Positions 1 to 8,241 of a stretch of 64,000 nucleotides of DNA are shown here, one piece after another. The DNA is taken from NCBI GenBank assembly GCA_001939945.1, contig MOEB01000008.1, positions 84,874-148,873 of the forward strand. Direction: 5' to 3'. Source of the DNA: Aerophototrophica crusticola (lineage in GTDB: Bacteria > Pseudomonadota > Alphaproteobacteria > Azospirillales > Azospirillaceae). The number at the start of each line of letters is the position of its first letter. Position 1 is the first letter of the stretch. Both the position numbers and the translations under genes were made by a program. The notes under the pieces are model-generated. The model had not been told where the DNA came from, made no database searches, and worked only from the letters and a program-made list of their open reading frames with translations.

Positions 1-1
1 G

Positions 2-1927
2 GATTACCTGGCCATGGCGGCCTATGCGGAGGCCTACCCGGATTCGGCGGAGCTGGCGGGCTTCCTTGCCGTGGTCTATTCGGCGCAGCAGGCGGCGGAG
101 CTGTTGCTGCTGGCGGTGCTCAGCCCGCTGGTGCTGGACCGGTTCGGGCCCCTGGCGCGCAATTTGGTCTTCCCCCTGACCAGCCTGGCCGCCCTGGCGG
201 CGCTGGGCCTGTGGTGGGGGCTGCCGGCAGCCATCCTGCTGCACGTGAACGCCAACGCTGTCTCCAACGCCGTGTTCGAGCCGGTGAAGACCCTGAACTA
301 TGCCGCCATCCCCCACCGGGTCTGCGGCCAGGTGCGGGTGCTGGTGGAAGGCATCGCCTATCCCGCCGGCATCGCCCTGTCGGGGGCGGGGCTTCTGGCG
401 CTCCAGGCCGCGGGGGCCGGCCCGCGGGAGGTGCTGCCCATCGCCCTGGCCCTGGGCGTGCTGTTCCTGGCCGCGTCGGCCGCGGTGGGGGCCGGGTTCC
501 TGCCCAGCCTGGTGCGCAGCCTGCGCCAGCGGGACGACGGCCCGGCCCCGCTGAAGTCCCTGGCGCGCATGGACCTGCAGGCCCTGCGCGCCCACCCGGA
601 CCCGGCCGTGCGCGAGGTGGGGGAGCAGTTGGCCCGCCGGTTCGAGACGGCCACCGTGCCGGACGGCGATGCCGCCGAGGCGGGACACACCCCGGAATGG
701 GTGAGCGACGCCGCCGCCCTGGCGGAGGACGAGGACCTGGACGTGCGGGCCACAGCGGTGGAGGTGCTGGCCGCCGCTGCGCGGGACTGGCCGGCGGCGG
801 TGGCCGCCCTGGGCGACAGGCTGGAGGACCCGGCGGCCACCGTGCGCCACAGGGCGGCGGACGCGCTGGGCGGCTGCGGCAACAAGGGGGCCGCGGTGGC
901 GGCAAGGCGGCTGACCTCGGCGCGGGGGGAGGTGGTGAATGCCGCCATCCGCGCCCTGGGCGCCATCGGGACCGCCCGGGCCCGCCGTTCCCTGCGGGCC
1001 CACCTGCACCCGCTCTACCAGCAGGCCCGCCTGAACCTGGCCCGCCAGGCCCAGGCGGAGAGCGTGGCCCAGGGCGGGGGAGGGGACGCGCGGGCCGGCC
1101 TGCTGGCCGCGGCCCTGGCCGACGGCAACCGCCGCATCGTCTGGCAGGTGCTGACGGTGAAGGCGGCGCTGGGCAACCGGCGCGACGTGAACCTGCTGTA
1201 CAACCTGGCCCGCTCCGCCGACCCGCGCACCCGCTCCGACGCGGTGGAGGCCCTGTCCAGCCTGCCCACGGGCAAGCTGCTGCGCCCGGTCCTCGACCTG
1301 CTGGACACCCCGGCGGAGGGGCGGCCGGCAACCGGGGCCGACGCGGCGCCCGCCCTGCCCGGCAGCCTGCCGGACGGGGTGCTGGCGGCGGCACTGGGGT
1401 CCCTGGCCCTGGCCACCCGGCTGGGACCGCCCCTGGCCCGGGCGGAGGACGGGGAGCTGCGCCGCCGGCTGGAGCAGGTGCTTTTCCTGAAGTCCGTGGC
1501 CTTCTTCCGCTCCCTCTCCTTCGAGGAGATCGCCGCCCTGGCGGAGCGGGGGGAGCTGGTCACCCCCATGGCCGGCCAGGTGCTGGCGGAGGAGGGGGAG
1601 GCCGTGCGCCACCTGTTCGTCGTGCTGGAAGGCAGCGTGCGGCTGGTGGCCCGGGGCGCCACCCTGGCCACCCTGGGCGCCGGCGAGACGGTGGGGGAGA
1701 CGGCCTATGACCCCGCCGCCCGGCACGGGGCCAGCCTGCTGGCCGGGCGGGGCACGCGCCTGCTGCGCTTCGGCCAGGCCGCCATCGCCGACTTGGTGGC
1801 GGAGCAGCCGCAGGTGCTGCGGGACGTCTGCCTGTCCCTGGAGGACCGGCTGGGCCGGGCGCTGGCCCGCGCCATGCCGGAACCCGTGCCGCCCCGCGGC
1901 GTCGATTCACCATGCAAAGCCGCCTGA
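2..1927 (+). CDS. nucleotide-transporter-like membrane domain + HEAT repeats + cyclic-nucleotide-binding domain (5' truncated)
   Basis: The frame is open to the left edge, so the true start lies outside the window; the first internal ATG is at 14. About 165 N-terminal residues are hydrophobic with several membrane spans and resemble the C-terminal part of an ADP/ATP-carrier (NTT) or MFS-type transporter. Alanine/arginine-rich helical repeats follow (roughly residues 185-430), typical of HEAT/PBS-lyase repeats. The end (roughly 485-610) is a cyclic-nucleotide-binding fold with the segment VRHLFVVLEGSVRLVARG. The combination suggests a membrane protein with a cytosolic scaffold and a ligand-sensing tail. 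No transport substrate can be inferred. It lies 12 bp before the CHASE4 kinase gene, so co-transcription is likely. Confidence 0.75.
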   Translation, partial: DYLAMAAYAEAYPDSAELAGFLAVVYSAQQAAELLLLAVLSPLVLDRFGPLARNLVFPLTSLAALAALGLWWGLPAAILLHVNANAVSNAVFEPVKTLNYAAIPHRVCGQVRVLVEGIAYPAGIALSGAGLLALQAAGAGPREVLPIALALGVLFLAASAAVGAGFLPSLVRSLRQRDDGPAPLKSLARMDLQALRAHPDPAVREVGEQLARRFETATVPDGDAAEAGHTPEWVSDAAALAEDEDLDVRATAVEVLAAAARDWPAAVAALGDRLEDPAATVRHRAADALGGCGNKGAAVAARRLTSARGEVVNAAIRALGAIGTARARRSLRAHLHPLYQQARLNLARQAQAESVAQGGGGDARAGLLAAALADGNRRIVWQVLTVKAALGNRRDVNLLYNLARSADPRTRSDAVEALSSLPTGKLLRPVLDLLDTPAEGRPATGADAAPALPGSLPDGVLAAALGSLALATRLGPPLARAEDGELRRRLEQVLFLKSVAFFRSLSFEEIAALAERGELVTPMAGQVLAEEGEAVRHLFVVLEGSVRLVARGATLATLGAGETVGETAYDPAARHGASLLAGRGTRLLRFGQAAIADLVAEQPQVLRDVCLSLEDRLGRALARAMPEPVPPRGVDSPCKAA

Positions 1928-1939
1928 GGGAGGGCCGCC

Positions 1940-3871
1940 ATGCGCCTGCTGCACCGTGTCCTGGTCACCCTGTCCCTGGCGGGCGCCGCCCTGATCGCGG
2001 CCGACGCCGCCGTGCTGCACGCCGTGGTGGGGCGGGAGTTCCGCCGGGTGGAGTCCGGCCTTGCCGTAGATGACGCGCGGCGGGTCCTGCACGGCCTGTC
2101 CAACAACCTCAACCAGCTCCGCGCCTCCGCCAGCGATTGGGCGCAGTGGGACGACGCCCACGACTTCATGACCGGCGCCCAGGTGGACAGCTTCGTGGAC
2201 GCCAACCTGGTCTTCCCCAGCTTCAAGGCCATCCAGGCCAATGTCATGGCCTTCGTCCGGACCGACGGGGACGTGGCCTGGATCGGCGCCTTCGACCTGG
2301 CCAGCGGCGAGGAGATGCCCCTGTCGCCGGAGGAGCAGGCCGCCTTCCTGCACCTGGGCTGCGGCGGCCCGCCGGAGCAGGGCTGCCAGCCCCGGGGCGA
2401 GCGGGCGGGACTGGCCGGGCTGGCCGACCGGCCGCCCCTGCTGATGGCCTCCACCCCGATCCTGCGGGGGGATGGGTCCGGGCTGCCGGCCGGCGTGCTG
2501 GTGCTGGGGCGCTTCCTGGACGAGGGGGTGCAGAAGCGGGTGGCGGAGCAGGTGCGCGTGCCCTTCGCCCTGGCCCCCCTGGCCGACGCCATGGCCGGCC
2601 ACCCCGCCGTGCGGCTGGGCGCGGAGGAGGTGTCGGCCGCCGCCTTCGCCGTGACGGAGACGGCGAACCTGATGGTGGTCAACCTCACCCTGGCGGGCCT
2701 GTCGGGCCGGCCGCTGCTGTCGCTCTCCACCTATCATGGGCGGGAGGTGATGGTGGCGGGGCTGGGGATGGTGAATTACGGGCTGGGGCTGCTGGTGGCG
2801 GCGTTGCTGGCCATCGGCGGGCTGCTGCTGTGGATGCTCCGGCAGCAGGTGATCCAGCCGGTGACCCTGCTGCTGGGCCGGGTGCTGCGGGCGCGCGGCG
2901 CCACCGACGACCCGGGCGCCCTCCGGCGGCAGGAGGGGCAGGGGGACGAGCTGGGCCTGTTGGCGGCCGAGTTCGAGCGCACCTTCGCCCAGCTGGACGA
3001 GACGCGGCGCCGGCTGGTGGAGCAGAGCTTCTACACCGGCATGGCGGAGCTGGCGGGCGGCATGACCCACAACCTCCGCAACGCGCTGACCCCGGCGGCG
3101 GTGCGGCTGTGGCGCCTGCAGGGGCAGATGGATGAGAAGCTGCTGGCCCGGCTGGAGGCCGCGCTGGACAAGCTGCCGCCGGCGGAACCGGGGACCCAGC
3201 CTGCCCTGGTGGCGGCCTACCTGCGGGCGGGCCTGGCGGAGCTGCGCCGACAGGCGGCGACGGCCCGGGACGACCTGGGCGCCATCGGGGAGCAGGTGCG
3301 CCACATGCAGGCCATCCTGGCCGACCATGAGCGCTTCAGCCGGACCGACCGTGAGGCGGAGCCGGTGGAGCCGCATGGGACGGTGGTGGCGGCCAGCAGG
3401 CAGCTGGTTGGCAGCCCCGCCGTGACCCTGGCGCTGGACCCGGGCCTGAGGGACCTGCCGCCCGTGGCCGGCAACGCCGTGGTGTTGGCCCAGGTCTTCG
3501 GCAACCTGCTGGTCAACGCGGAGGAAGCCATCCTGGCGACACCCCGGGGCGCGGGCACCATCGGCGTAGCCGGGCGGCTGGACGTCTCCACGGGAACACC
3601 GGTGGTGGAACTGCGGTTCACCGATGATGGGCAGGGGATCCCGGCAGACCGGATGGCGCACATCTTCGAGCGGGGCTTCAGCACCAAGCGGCCGGAGAGC
3701 GGCGGCATCGGCCTGCACTGGTGTGCCAACAGCCTGGCCGGCATGGGCGGCAGCATCACCGCCGAGAGCGAGGGGCCGGGCCGCGGGGCCAGCTTCGTCG
3801 TGCGCCTGCCGGCCAGCCTGGCCGGTGACCGGGACTGCGCCGGCCCACCGGCCCGGGGGAGGGTGGCATGA
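1940..3871 (+). CDS. CHASE4-domain sensor histidine kinase
   Basis: Membrane-bound sensor kinase of 643 residues. The N-terminus has a signal-anchor helix, then a periplasmic region with the CHASE4-like segment ASDWAQWDDAHDFM. A second membrane helix sits near residues 270-300 (GLGLLVAALLAIGGLLLWML), followed by a HAMP-like linker. The phospho-acceptor histidine is about residue 377 in AGGMTHNLRNAL. The ATPase domain shows an N box (GNLLVNAEEAI), a G1 box (DDGQGIPADRM) and a G2 region (SGGIGLHWCANSLAGMGGS). The dimerisation helix is interrupted by a long stretch of about 80 residues before the ATPase domain. It overlaps the next gene, a receiver protein, by 4 bp, so the two are very likely a cognate pair. 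The signal sensed is unknown. Confidence 0.9.
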   Translation: MRLLHRVLVTLSLAGAALIAADAAVLHAVVGREFRRVESGLAVDDARRVLHGLSNNLNQLRASASDWAQWDDAHDFMTGAQVDSFVDANLVFPSFKAIQANVMAFVRTDGDVAWIGAFDLASGEEMPLSPEEQAAFLHLGCGGPPEQGCQPRGERAGLAGLADRPPLLMASTPILRGDGSGLPAGVLVLGRFLDEGVQKRVAEQVRVPFALAPLADAMAGHPAVRLGAEEVSAAAFAVTETANLMVVNLTLAGLSGRPLLSLSTYHGREVMVAGLGMVNYGLGLLVAALLAIGGLLLWMLRQQVIQPVTLLLGRVLRARGATDDPGALRRQEGQGDELGLLAAEFERTFAQLDETRRRLVEQSFYTGMAELAGGMTHNLRNALTPAAVRLWRLQGQMDEKLLARLEAALDKLPPAEPGTQPALVAAYLRAGLAELRRQAATARDDLGAIGEQVRHMQAILADHERFSRTDREAEPVEPHGTVVAASRQLVGSPAVTLALDPGLRDLPPVAGNAVVLAQVFGNLLVNAEEAILATPRGAGTIGVAGRLDVSTGTPVVELRFTDDGQGIPADRMAHIFERGFSTKRPESGGIGLHWCANSLAGMGGSITAESEGPGRGASFVVRLPASLAGDRDCAGPPARGRVA

Positions 3872-4398
3872 CGCCGTTCCGGATCCTGGTGGCCGACGAC
3901 GAGCGGCTTGTGCTGGAAGGGTACCGCATCGTCCTGGAGGACCTGATGCGCGACACCCCGCCCCTGGCCGACCTGGAGGCGGCCCTGTTCGGCGGGGCGG
4001 AGACGGCCAGCCGCTACCTGCCCAAGGGATCCATCGAGGTGACCTGCCTGACCCAGGGCGCCGCCGCGGTGGAGGCGTTCCGCCAGGCGAAGGAGCAGGG
4101 CCGGCCCTATGGCGGGGTGCTGCTGGACTTCCGCATGCCGCCCGGCATGTCGGGGCTGGAGGCGGCGCAGGCCATCCGGTCCATCGACCCGGGCGTGAAC
4201 ATCGCCCTGGTCAGCGGCTTCAGCGACATCGACATGGTGGATTTGGGCCGTACCGTGCCGCCGGCGGGGCGGATGTTCTTCCTGCAGAAGCCGTTCCAGG
4301 CCTATGCCCTGCAACGGCTGGTCCAGGCCTTCCGCGAGAGCTGGCAGAACGGCGGCCCCGCCGTGGTGAAGCGGATCGACCTGGGCGGGGAGGGGTGA
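3868..4398 (+). CDS. single-domain response regulator with an insertion in the receiver
   Basis: A 176-residue receiver protein without an output domain, translationally coupled (ATGA overlap) to the CHASE4 kinase gene. The acidic pair is in ILVADDER near the N-terminus, the phospho-acceptor is Asp87 in GVLLDFRMPPGMSG, and the conserved lysine is Lys141 in FLQKPF. In ordinary receivers the acceptor is near residue 54. Here about 30 extra residues lie between helix 1 and strand 3 (around residues 33-60, segment ALFGGAETASRYLPKGSIEV). The output is probably protein-protein contact or phosphotransfer rather than DNA binding, because nothing follows the receiver. Confidence 0.88.
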   Translation: MTPFRILVADDERLVLEGYRIVLEDLMRDTPPLADLEAALFGGAETASRYLPKGSIEVTCLTQGAAAVEAFRQAKEQGRPYGGVLLDFRMPPGMSGLEAAQAIRSIDPGVNIALVSGFSDIDMVDLGRTVPPAGRMFFLQKPFQAYALQRLVQAFRESWQNGGPAVVKRIDLGGEG

Positions 4399-4419
4399 CC
4401 CCCCCGCCGCACGTCCGGC

Positions 4420-5940
4420 TCACGCCGGCTTGATGCCCTGGCCGTAGGTGAACAGGTCGCCCTTGTCGTAGGTGGCCTTCACCTGCCGCAGCCGGGCGTA
4501 ATTGTCGCCGTAATAAGCGGTGGCCCAGTCCTTCAGGGACGGGTCGGGGAAGTTCTGGAAGGCGCCCCGGCCCTTGGTGGCGGTGTTCACGTCGGCATAG
4601 AACCGCTCCTGCCAGTCCAGGTTCTGGTCCACCAGGGACTTTGGGTCCTTCCTGTCCCACCAGTTCACCTCCGAGGAGAACAGCCAGTCATAGCCCCGGT
4701 GGACATAGGCCGTGGCGTCGGCGGCCGTGGCGTTCACCTGCCCGCCAACCTGGAAGAACTTGAAGGAGTTGCCCAGGCTGGTGCCGGGCATGTCGCGGGC
4801 CATGCGGAACATGGCGGCGACGGCGTCCCGGGTGATGTCCCGCGCCCGCATGTAGCTGGACTTCTCCTGGTAGAAGTACGGGTAGGTGAACTCGCTGAGC
4901 AGGTCCTGCGCCTGCCAGTAGGGGATGTCGCGCTTGATCACCTTCTGCGACGCCTTCTCCAGCACCGGGCCGAAGATGGCCTCCAGCGTCGTGCCGCACT
5001 TGTGCAGTTGGCCCAGGATGGAGACGGTGATCGGCCGCCCGGTCCCCGGCCTGGAATTCGCGGGCACCGTGGCGCTGATCTTGCTGCCGAACTCCGGCGG
5101 GGCCTCCGCCAGCCGGGTCAGCAGGGTGTGGAGCACCTCCTCCACCTCCGTGGCCCAGGTGATGTTGAAGAAGGTGACCGTGTCCACGGGCACGACCCGG
5201 AGGGTGAAGGACGTGTTGATGCCGAAATTGCCGCCGGCCCCGCCGCGGCAGGCCCAGAACAGGTCCTTGTCGGCGCCGCTGTCCTGGATGTCGTCATGCA
5301 GCGTGCCGTCGGCGGTGACGATGCTGGTGGAATGCAGCAGGTCCGACGCCATGCCCAGCATGCGCATGTTGAAGCCGATGCCCCCGCCCAGCAGGAAGCC
5401 GGCCGCGCCCACCGTGTCGCAACGGCCGTGGGTGATGGTGCAGTTCAGCCGCTCCAGGGCCTTGTAGACGGCGCTGTTCAGGATGCCGCCGCCGATTTTG
5501 ACCAGCCCCTCGGCCCTGGACAGCAGGGACACCTCGTCCATCAGGGTCATGTCGATCAGCAGGCCGGGGGTGGTGGAGAAGCCGGCATAGTTGTGGCCGC
5601 CGCTGCGCACCGCGAACTTGAAATCGTGCTTGCGGACCCAGGCCACGCAGGCCTGCACGTCCTGCTCGCTGGAACAGCGGGCGATGGCCGCCGGCAGGGT
5701 GTTGAAACGCAGGTTGTTCGGCCGGGCCATGTCGGCGAAGAACGGGTCATCCGGCAGCAGCACGCCCCCCTTCACCGCCCCGGCCAGATCCTTGAAGGCG
5801 GAGGCCTCGATCCGGGTGGCGCGGGCTTCCTTGGCCGACGCGGCGTGGAACGGCAGGACATTGGCGACGGTGGCCGCGGCCGCGACCTGCCCGGCGCCGG
5901 CCAGGAAGCTGCGGCGGCTCGGCTGGATGGTCTTATGCAT
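4420..5940 (-). CDS. Tat-exported FAD-linked oxidase (berberine-bridge-enzyme family)
   Basis: A 506-residue flavoprotein. It begins with a twin-arginine signal (PSRRSFLAGAG), so it is folded before export to the periplasm. The FAD-binding domain carries His116 in VRSGGHNYAGFS and Cys174 in HGRCDTVGAAGFLLGGGIGF, the two positions that form the bicovalent flavin link in this family. The C-terminus (ATAYYGDNYARLRQVKATYD) is the BBE domain. Family members oxidise alcohols, sugars or alkaloid-like substrates with oxygen, giving hydrogen peroxide; the substrate here cannot be read from sequence. It is convergent with the receiver gene (21 bp gap) and divergent from the metal-efflux promoter. Confidence 0.88.
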   Translation of the reverse strand: MHKTIQPSRRSFLAGAGQVAAAATVANVLPFHAASAKEARATRIEASAFKDLAGAVKGGVLLPDDPFFADMARPNNLRFNTLPAAIARCSSEQDVQACVAWVRKHDFKFAVRSGGHNYAGFSTTPGLLIDMTLMDEVSLLSRAEGLVKIGGGILNSAVYKALERLNCTITHGRCDTVGAAGFLLGGGIGFNMRMLGMASDLLHSTSIVTADGTLHDDIQDSGADKDLFWACRGGAGGNFGINTSFTLRVVPVDTVTFFNITWATEVEEVLHTLLTRLAEAPPEFGSKISATVPANSRPGTGRPITVSILGQLHKCGTTLEAIFGPVLEKASQKVIKRDIPYWQAQDLLSEFTYPYFYQEKSSYMRARDITRDAVAAMFRMARDMPGTSLGNSFKFFQVGGQVNATAADATAYVHRGYDWLFSSEVNWWDRKDPKSLVDQNLDWQERFYADVNTATKGRGAFQNFPDPSLKDWATAYYGDNYARLRQVKATYDKGDLFTYGQGIKPA

Positions 5941-6053
5941 AACTCTCCCCCCTACGGATTAACCCATAGGTTTATACAGTCAGATGCCTGTCCGTGGAAG
6001 CGGGCCGGCTGCCTGTCGGGCGAAGAGAAAGCTGCCGGCGTGGCTGAAAATGC

Positions 6054-6084
6054 TTGACCTTCCATGAGGGGGAAGGTCCAAGGT
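6054..6084 (+). promoter_or_regulatory. CueR/MerR-type metal-responsive promoter
   Basis: A -35 element TTGACC (6054-6059) is followed by a perfect 7-bp dyad, ACCTTCC (6057-6063) and GGAAGGT (6071-6077), with a 7-base centre. The -10-like CAAGGT is at 6079-6084, giving a 19-bp spacer. The overlong spacer with the dyad inside it is the hallmark of MerR-family promoters, and the half-sites match the copper/silver sensor CueR as I remember the copA promoter. Transcription would begin near 6091. No merR-type gene is present nearby, so the regulator would act in trans. Confidence 0.8.
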
Positions 6085-6155
6085 GGAGCATGGGACGGGC
6101 TCGCTCGGCCCGGTTTCAAATTGGGGGACGGCCCTTGCGGCGTCTGCTGGACAGG

Positions 6156-6506
6156 ATGGGACGGGTTGGCGCGCTGGGGCTGGTGGCCCTGGTGGTGCTC
6201 GCCATGTTCGCCGCCACCCCCACCGCCCATGCCCACGGCCATGAGGCCGGGGCCGCCCATGACCACGGGCAGCATGTGGACGGCGCCGCCCAGGCGGTGG
6301 TCGCCGAAGACCATGGCAAGGGTGGGGTGGAGCCGCACTGCGACGCCTGCCTCGCCTGCCATGCCCACTGCCACTTCACCGGCGTGCTGGTGGCGGCGCC
6401 CGGCGGGCCCGCCCTGGCGCCCGTGGCGGCACCGCTCCCGGCCAAGGCCGCCCTGCCCCGGGGCCTTGCCCCGCCCCCCGGCCTGAGACCGCCCCTGGCC
6501 GCGTGA
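6156..6506 (+). CDS. small His/Cys-rich exported protein of the metal-efflux operon
   Basis: About 116 residues. It begins with a hydrophobic signal (GALGLVALVVLAMFAATP, then AHA), followed by a histidine-rich stretch (HGHEAGAAHDHGQHVDG) and a Cys/His cluster (EPHCDACLACHAHCHFTG), then a proline/alanine-rich tail. The frame is open upstream to 6054, but the TTG there is the -35 box and the ATG at 6090 falls at the expected transcription start, so 6156 is the first usable start. It is the first gene behind the CueR-type promoter and precedes the RND adaptor. A role in binding metal ions in the periplasm is likely but inferred from composition only. Confidence 0.7.
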   Translation: MGRVGALGLVALVVLAMFAATPTAHAHGHEAGAAHDHGQHVDGAAQAVVAEDHGKGGVEPHCDACLACHAHCHFTGVLVAAPGGPALAPVAAPLPAKAALPRGLAPPPGLRPPLAA

Positions 6507-6584
6507 CGTCGGCCGAGGTGCGCCCACGCGCATCCCGGCCCCCCCGTCGCGCCGTTCCAGCCACGTCCGAGGCCAGACTTCCCC

Positions 6585-8231
6585 ATGCCTACCCTGCTCC
6601 GCCGCGCCCTCTGCGCGCTGCTTCCCGCATTCCTGCTCCTTGCCCCGCCGGCCCCGGCCCATGAGGGCCATGACCACGGCGAGCAGGCCCCCGCCCCGGC
6701 CGTCTCCGGGGCGCCCACCCTCCAGGCGCTGGGCAGCGAGGTGCAACTCGTCGCCGTGGCGGACGGGGCTGGGCACCTGGTCCTCTATGTGGACCGGCTT
6801 GCCACCAACGAGCCGGTAACCGGCGTGTCGGTCAGCGTGTCCGCCGACGGCGGGCCCGAGGTGGCCGCCGCCGCGCGGCCCGACGGCACCTACCTGCTGG
6901 AGGCGCCCTGGTCGGAGGTGCCCGGTACCCACCTGGTCGTCGCCACCGTGACGGGGGAGGGGCTGGCCGACCTGCTGGACGGGTCCCTGGTGGTGGGGGC
7001 GGACGCCGTGGCCGCGGATGGTGGCGACGGCTGGGCCTGGGACGGCGGGCTGCTGCCCCTGGGCCTCGCCTTCGCCGTCGGGCTGGCGGTGGCGGTCGCC
7101 GCCGGCCGGCTCGGGCGCCGGGCCACGGCGGCGGCGGTCGTCGCCCTGCTGGCCCTTGGCAGCGCCCCGGCCGATGCCCATGAGGGGCATGACCATGGGG
7201 CGGAGGCGGCGGCGGCCCCGCCCAGCGGCTCCGCCCCCCGGCGCCTGCCGGACGGGTCCCTGGTGGTGCCCAAGGCGACGCAGCGGCTGCTGGAGGTCCG
7301 CACCCAGGTGGCCGCCGAGGGCAAGATCGCCCGCACCGCCACCCTGGCGGGGCGCACGGTGGCCGACCCCGACGCCTCGGGCCGCGCCATGGCCAGCCAG
7401 AGCGGCCGGGTGGAGCCGCCGGAGGGCGGCATGCCCCGGGTGGGGCAGCGGGTGGAGGCTGGGCAGGTCCTGGCCTGGGTCGTCCCCGCCGTGGACACGG
7501 TGGAGCGCGGCGACGTGCAGGAGCGCATTGCCGACGTGGAGAAGCAGTTGGAGATCGCCCGCCGCCTGGTGGCCCGGCTCTCGAAGCTGCAAGGCGTGGT
7601 CGCCCAGCGGGAGATCGATGACGCCCGCGCCGAGCTGGCGGGCCTGCAACGGCAGCGGGAGGCGCTGCAGCCCACCCTGGGCCGGAAGGAGGCGGTGCGG
7701 GCGCCCGTGTCGGGGACCATCGCGCGGGTGGGCGCCATCCCCGGCCAGATGATCGACGACCGGGACGAGGCCGTGCTGTTCGAGGTGGTGGACCCCACGC
7801 GCCTGCTGGTGGAGGCGGTGGCCTTCGACCCGGCCCTGGCCGAGGGGGTCGCCGGGGGCACGCTGGTGGCCGGCGGCGGCCAGTCCGCCAAGCTGTCCTT
7901 CCTGGGCAGCGGTCCGGAGCGGCGGGAAAGCGCCATCCCCCTGGTCTTCCGGGTGGAGGGCACCACCGGCGCCCTGGGCGTGGGCACGGCGGTGCGGGTG
8001 CACGCCACCCTGGACGGCATCGTCGCCGGCATGGTGCTGCCGCGGGACGCGGTGGTGCGCGGGCCGGACGGGCTGCCCCTGGTCTGGGAGCAGGTGATGC
8101 CCCTGTCCTTCGTCCCCCGCCCGGTAAGGATGCGTCCCCTGGACGGGGACAGCGTGGTGGTGGAGGGGGGGATCGAGCCCGGCGCCCGGGTGGTGGTCCG
8201 GGGTGCCGCCCTGCTGAACCAGGTCCGGTGA
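6585..8231 (+). CDS. heavy-metal RND efflux periplasmic adaptor (CzcB/CusB-like) with an N-terminal extension
   Basis: A 548-residue membrane-fusion protein that would couple the inner-membrane RND pump to an outer-membrane channel. It has a signal peptide ending [11 protein letters not shown], an immunoglobulin-like region (about residues 45-140), then a membrane helix ([19 protein letters not shown], about 155-175). A second hydrophobic stretch ends in [13 protein letters not shown], so the HEGHDHG motif appears twice. The HlyD-type adaptor follows (about 225-548), with a helical hairpin near 310-370 and beta-barrel segments. The extension looks like an extra membrane-anchored metal-binding module fused to a standard adaptor. 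The RND gene starts 10 bp downstream, so they are an operon. No outer-membrane factor gene is present. Confidence 0.88.
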   Translation: MPTLLRRALCALLPAFLLLAPPAPAHEGHDHGEQAPAPAVSGAPTLQALGSEVQLVAVADGAGHLVLYVDRLATNEPVTGVSVSVSADGGPEVAAAARPDGTYLLEAPWSEVPGTHLVVATVTGEGLADLLDGSLVVGADAVAADGGDGWAWDGGLLPLGLAFAVGLAVAVAAGRLGRRATAAAVVALLALGSAPADAHEGHDHGAEAAAAPPSGSAPRRLPDGSLVVPKATQRLLEVRTQVAAEGKIARTATLAGRTVADPDASGRAMASQSGRVEPPEGGMPRVGQRVEAGQVLAWVVPAVDTVERGDVQERIADVEKQLEIARRLVARLSKLQGVVAQREIDDARAELAGLQRQREALQPTLGRKEAVRAPVSGTIARVGAIPGQMIDDRDEAVLFEVVDPTRLLVEAVAFDPALAEGVAGGTLVAGGGQSAKLSFLGSGPERRESAIPLVFRVEGTTGALGVGTAVRVHATLDGIVAGMVLPRDAVVRGPDGLPLVWEQVMPLSFVPRPVRMRPLDGDSVVVEGGIEPGARVVVRGAALLNQVR

Positions 8232-8241
8232 GGGCGACGCC

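Noticed and set aside
6054..6155. Translation start at 6054 or 6090 for the His-rich protein
   Set aside because: The TTG at 6054 is the -35 box and 6090 lies at the predicted transcription start.
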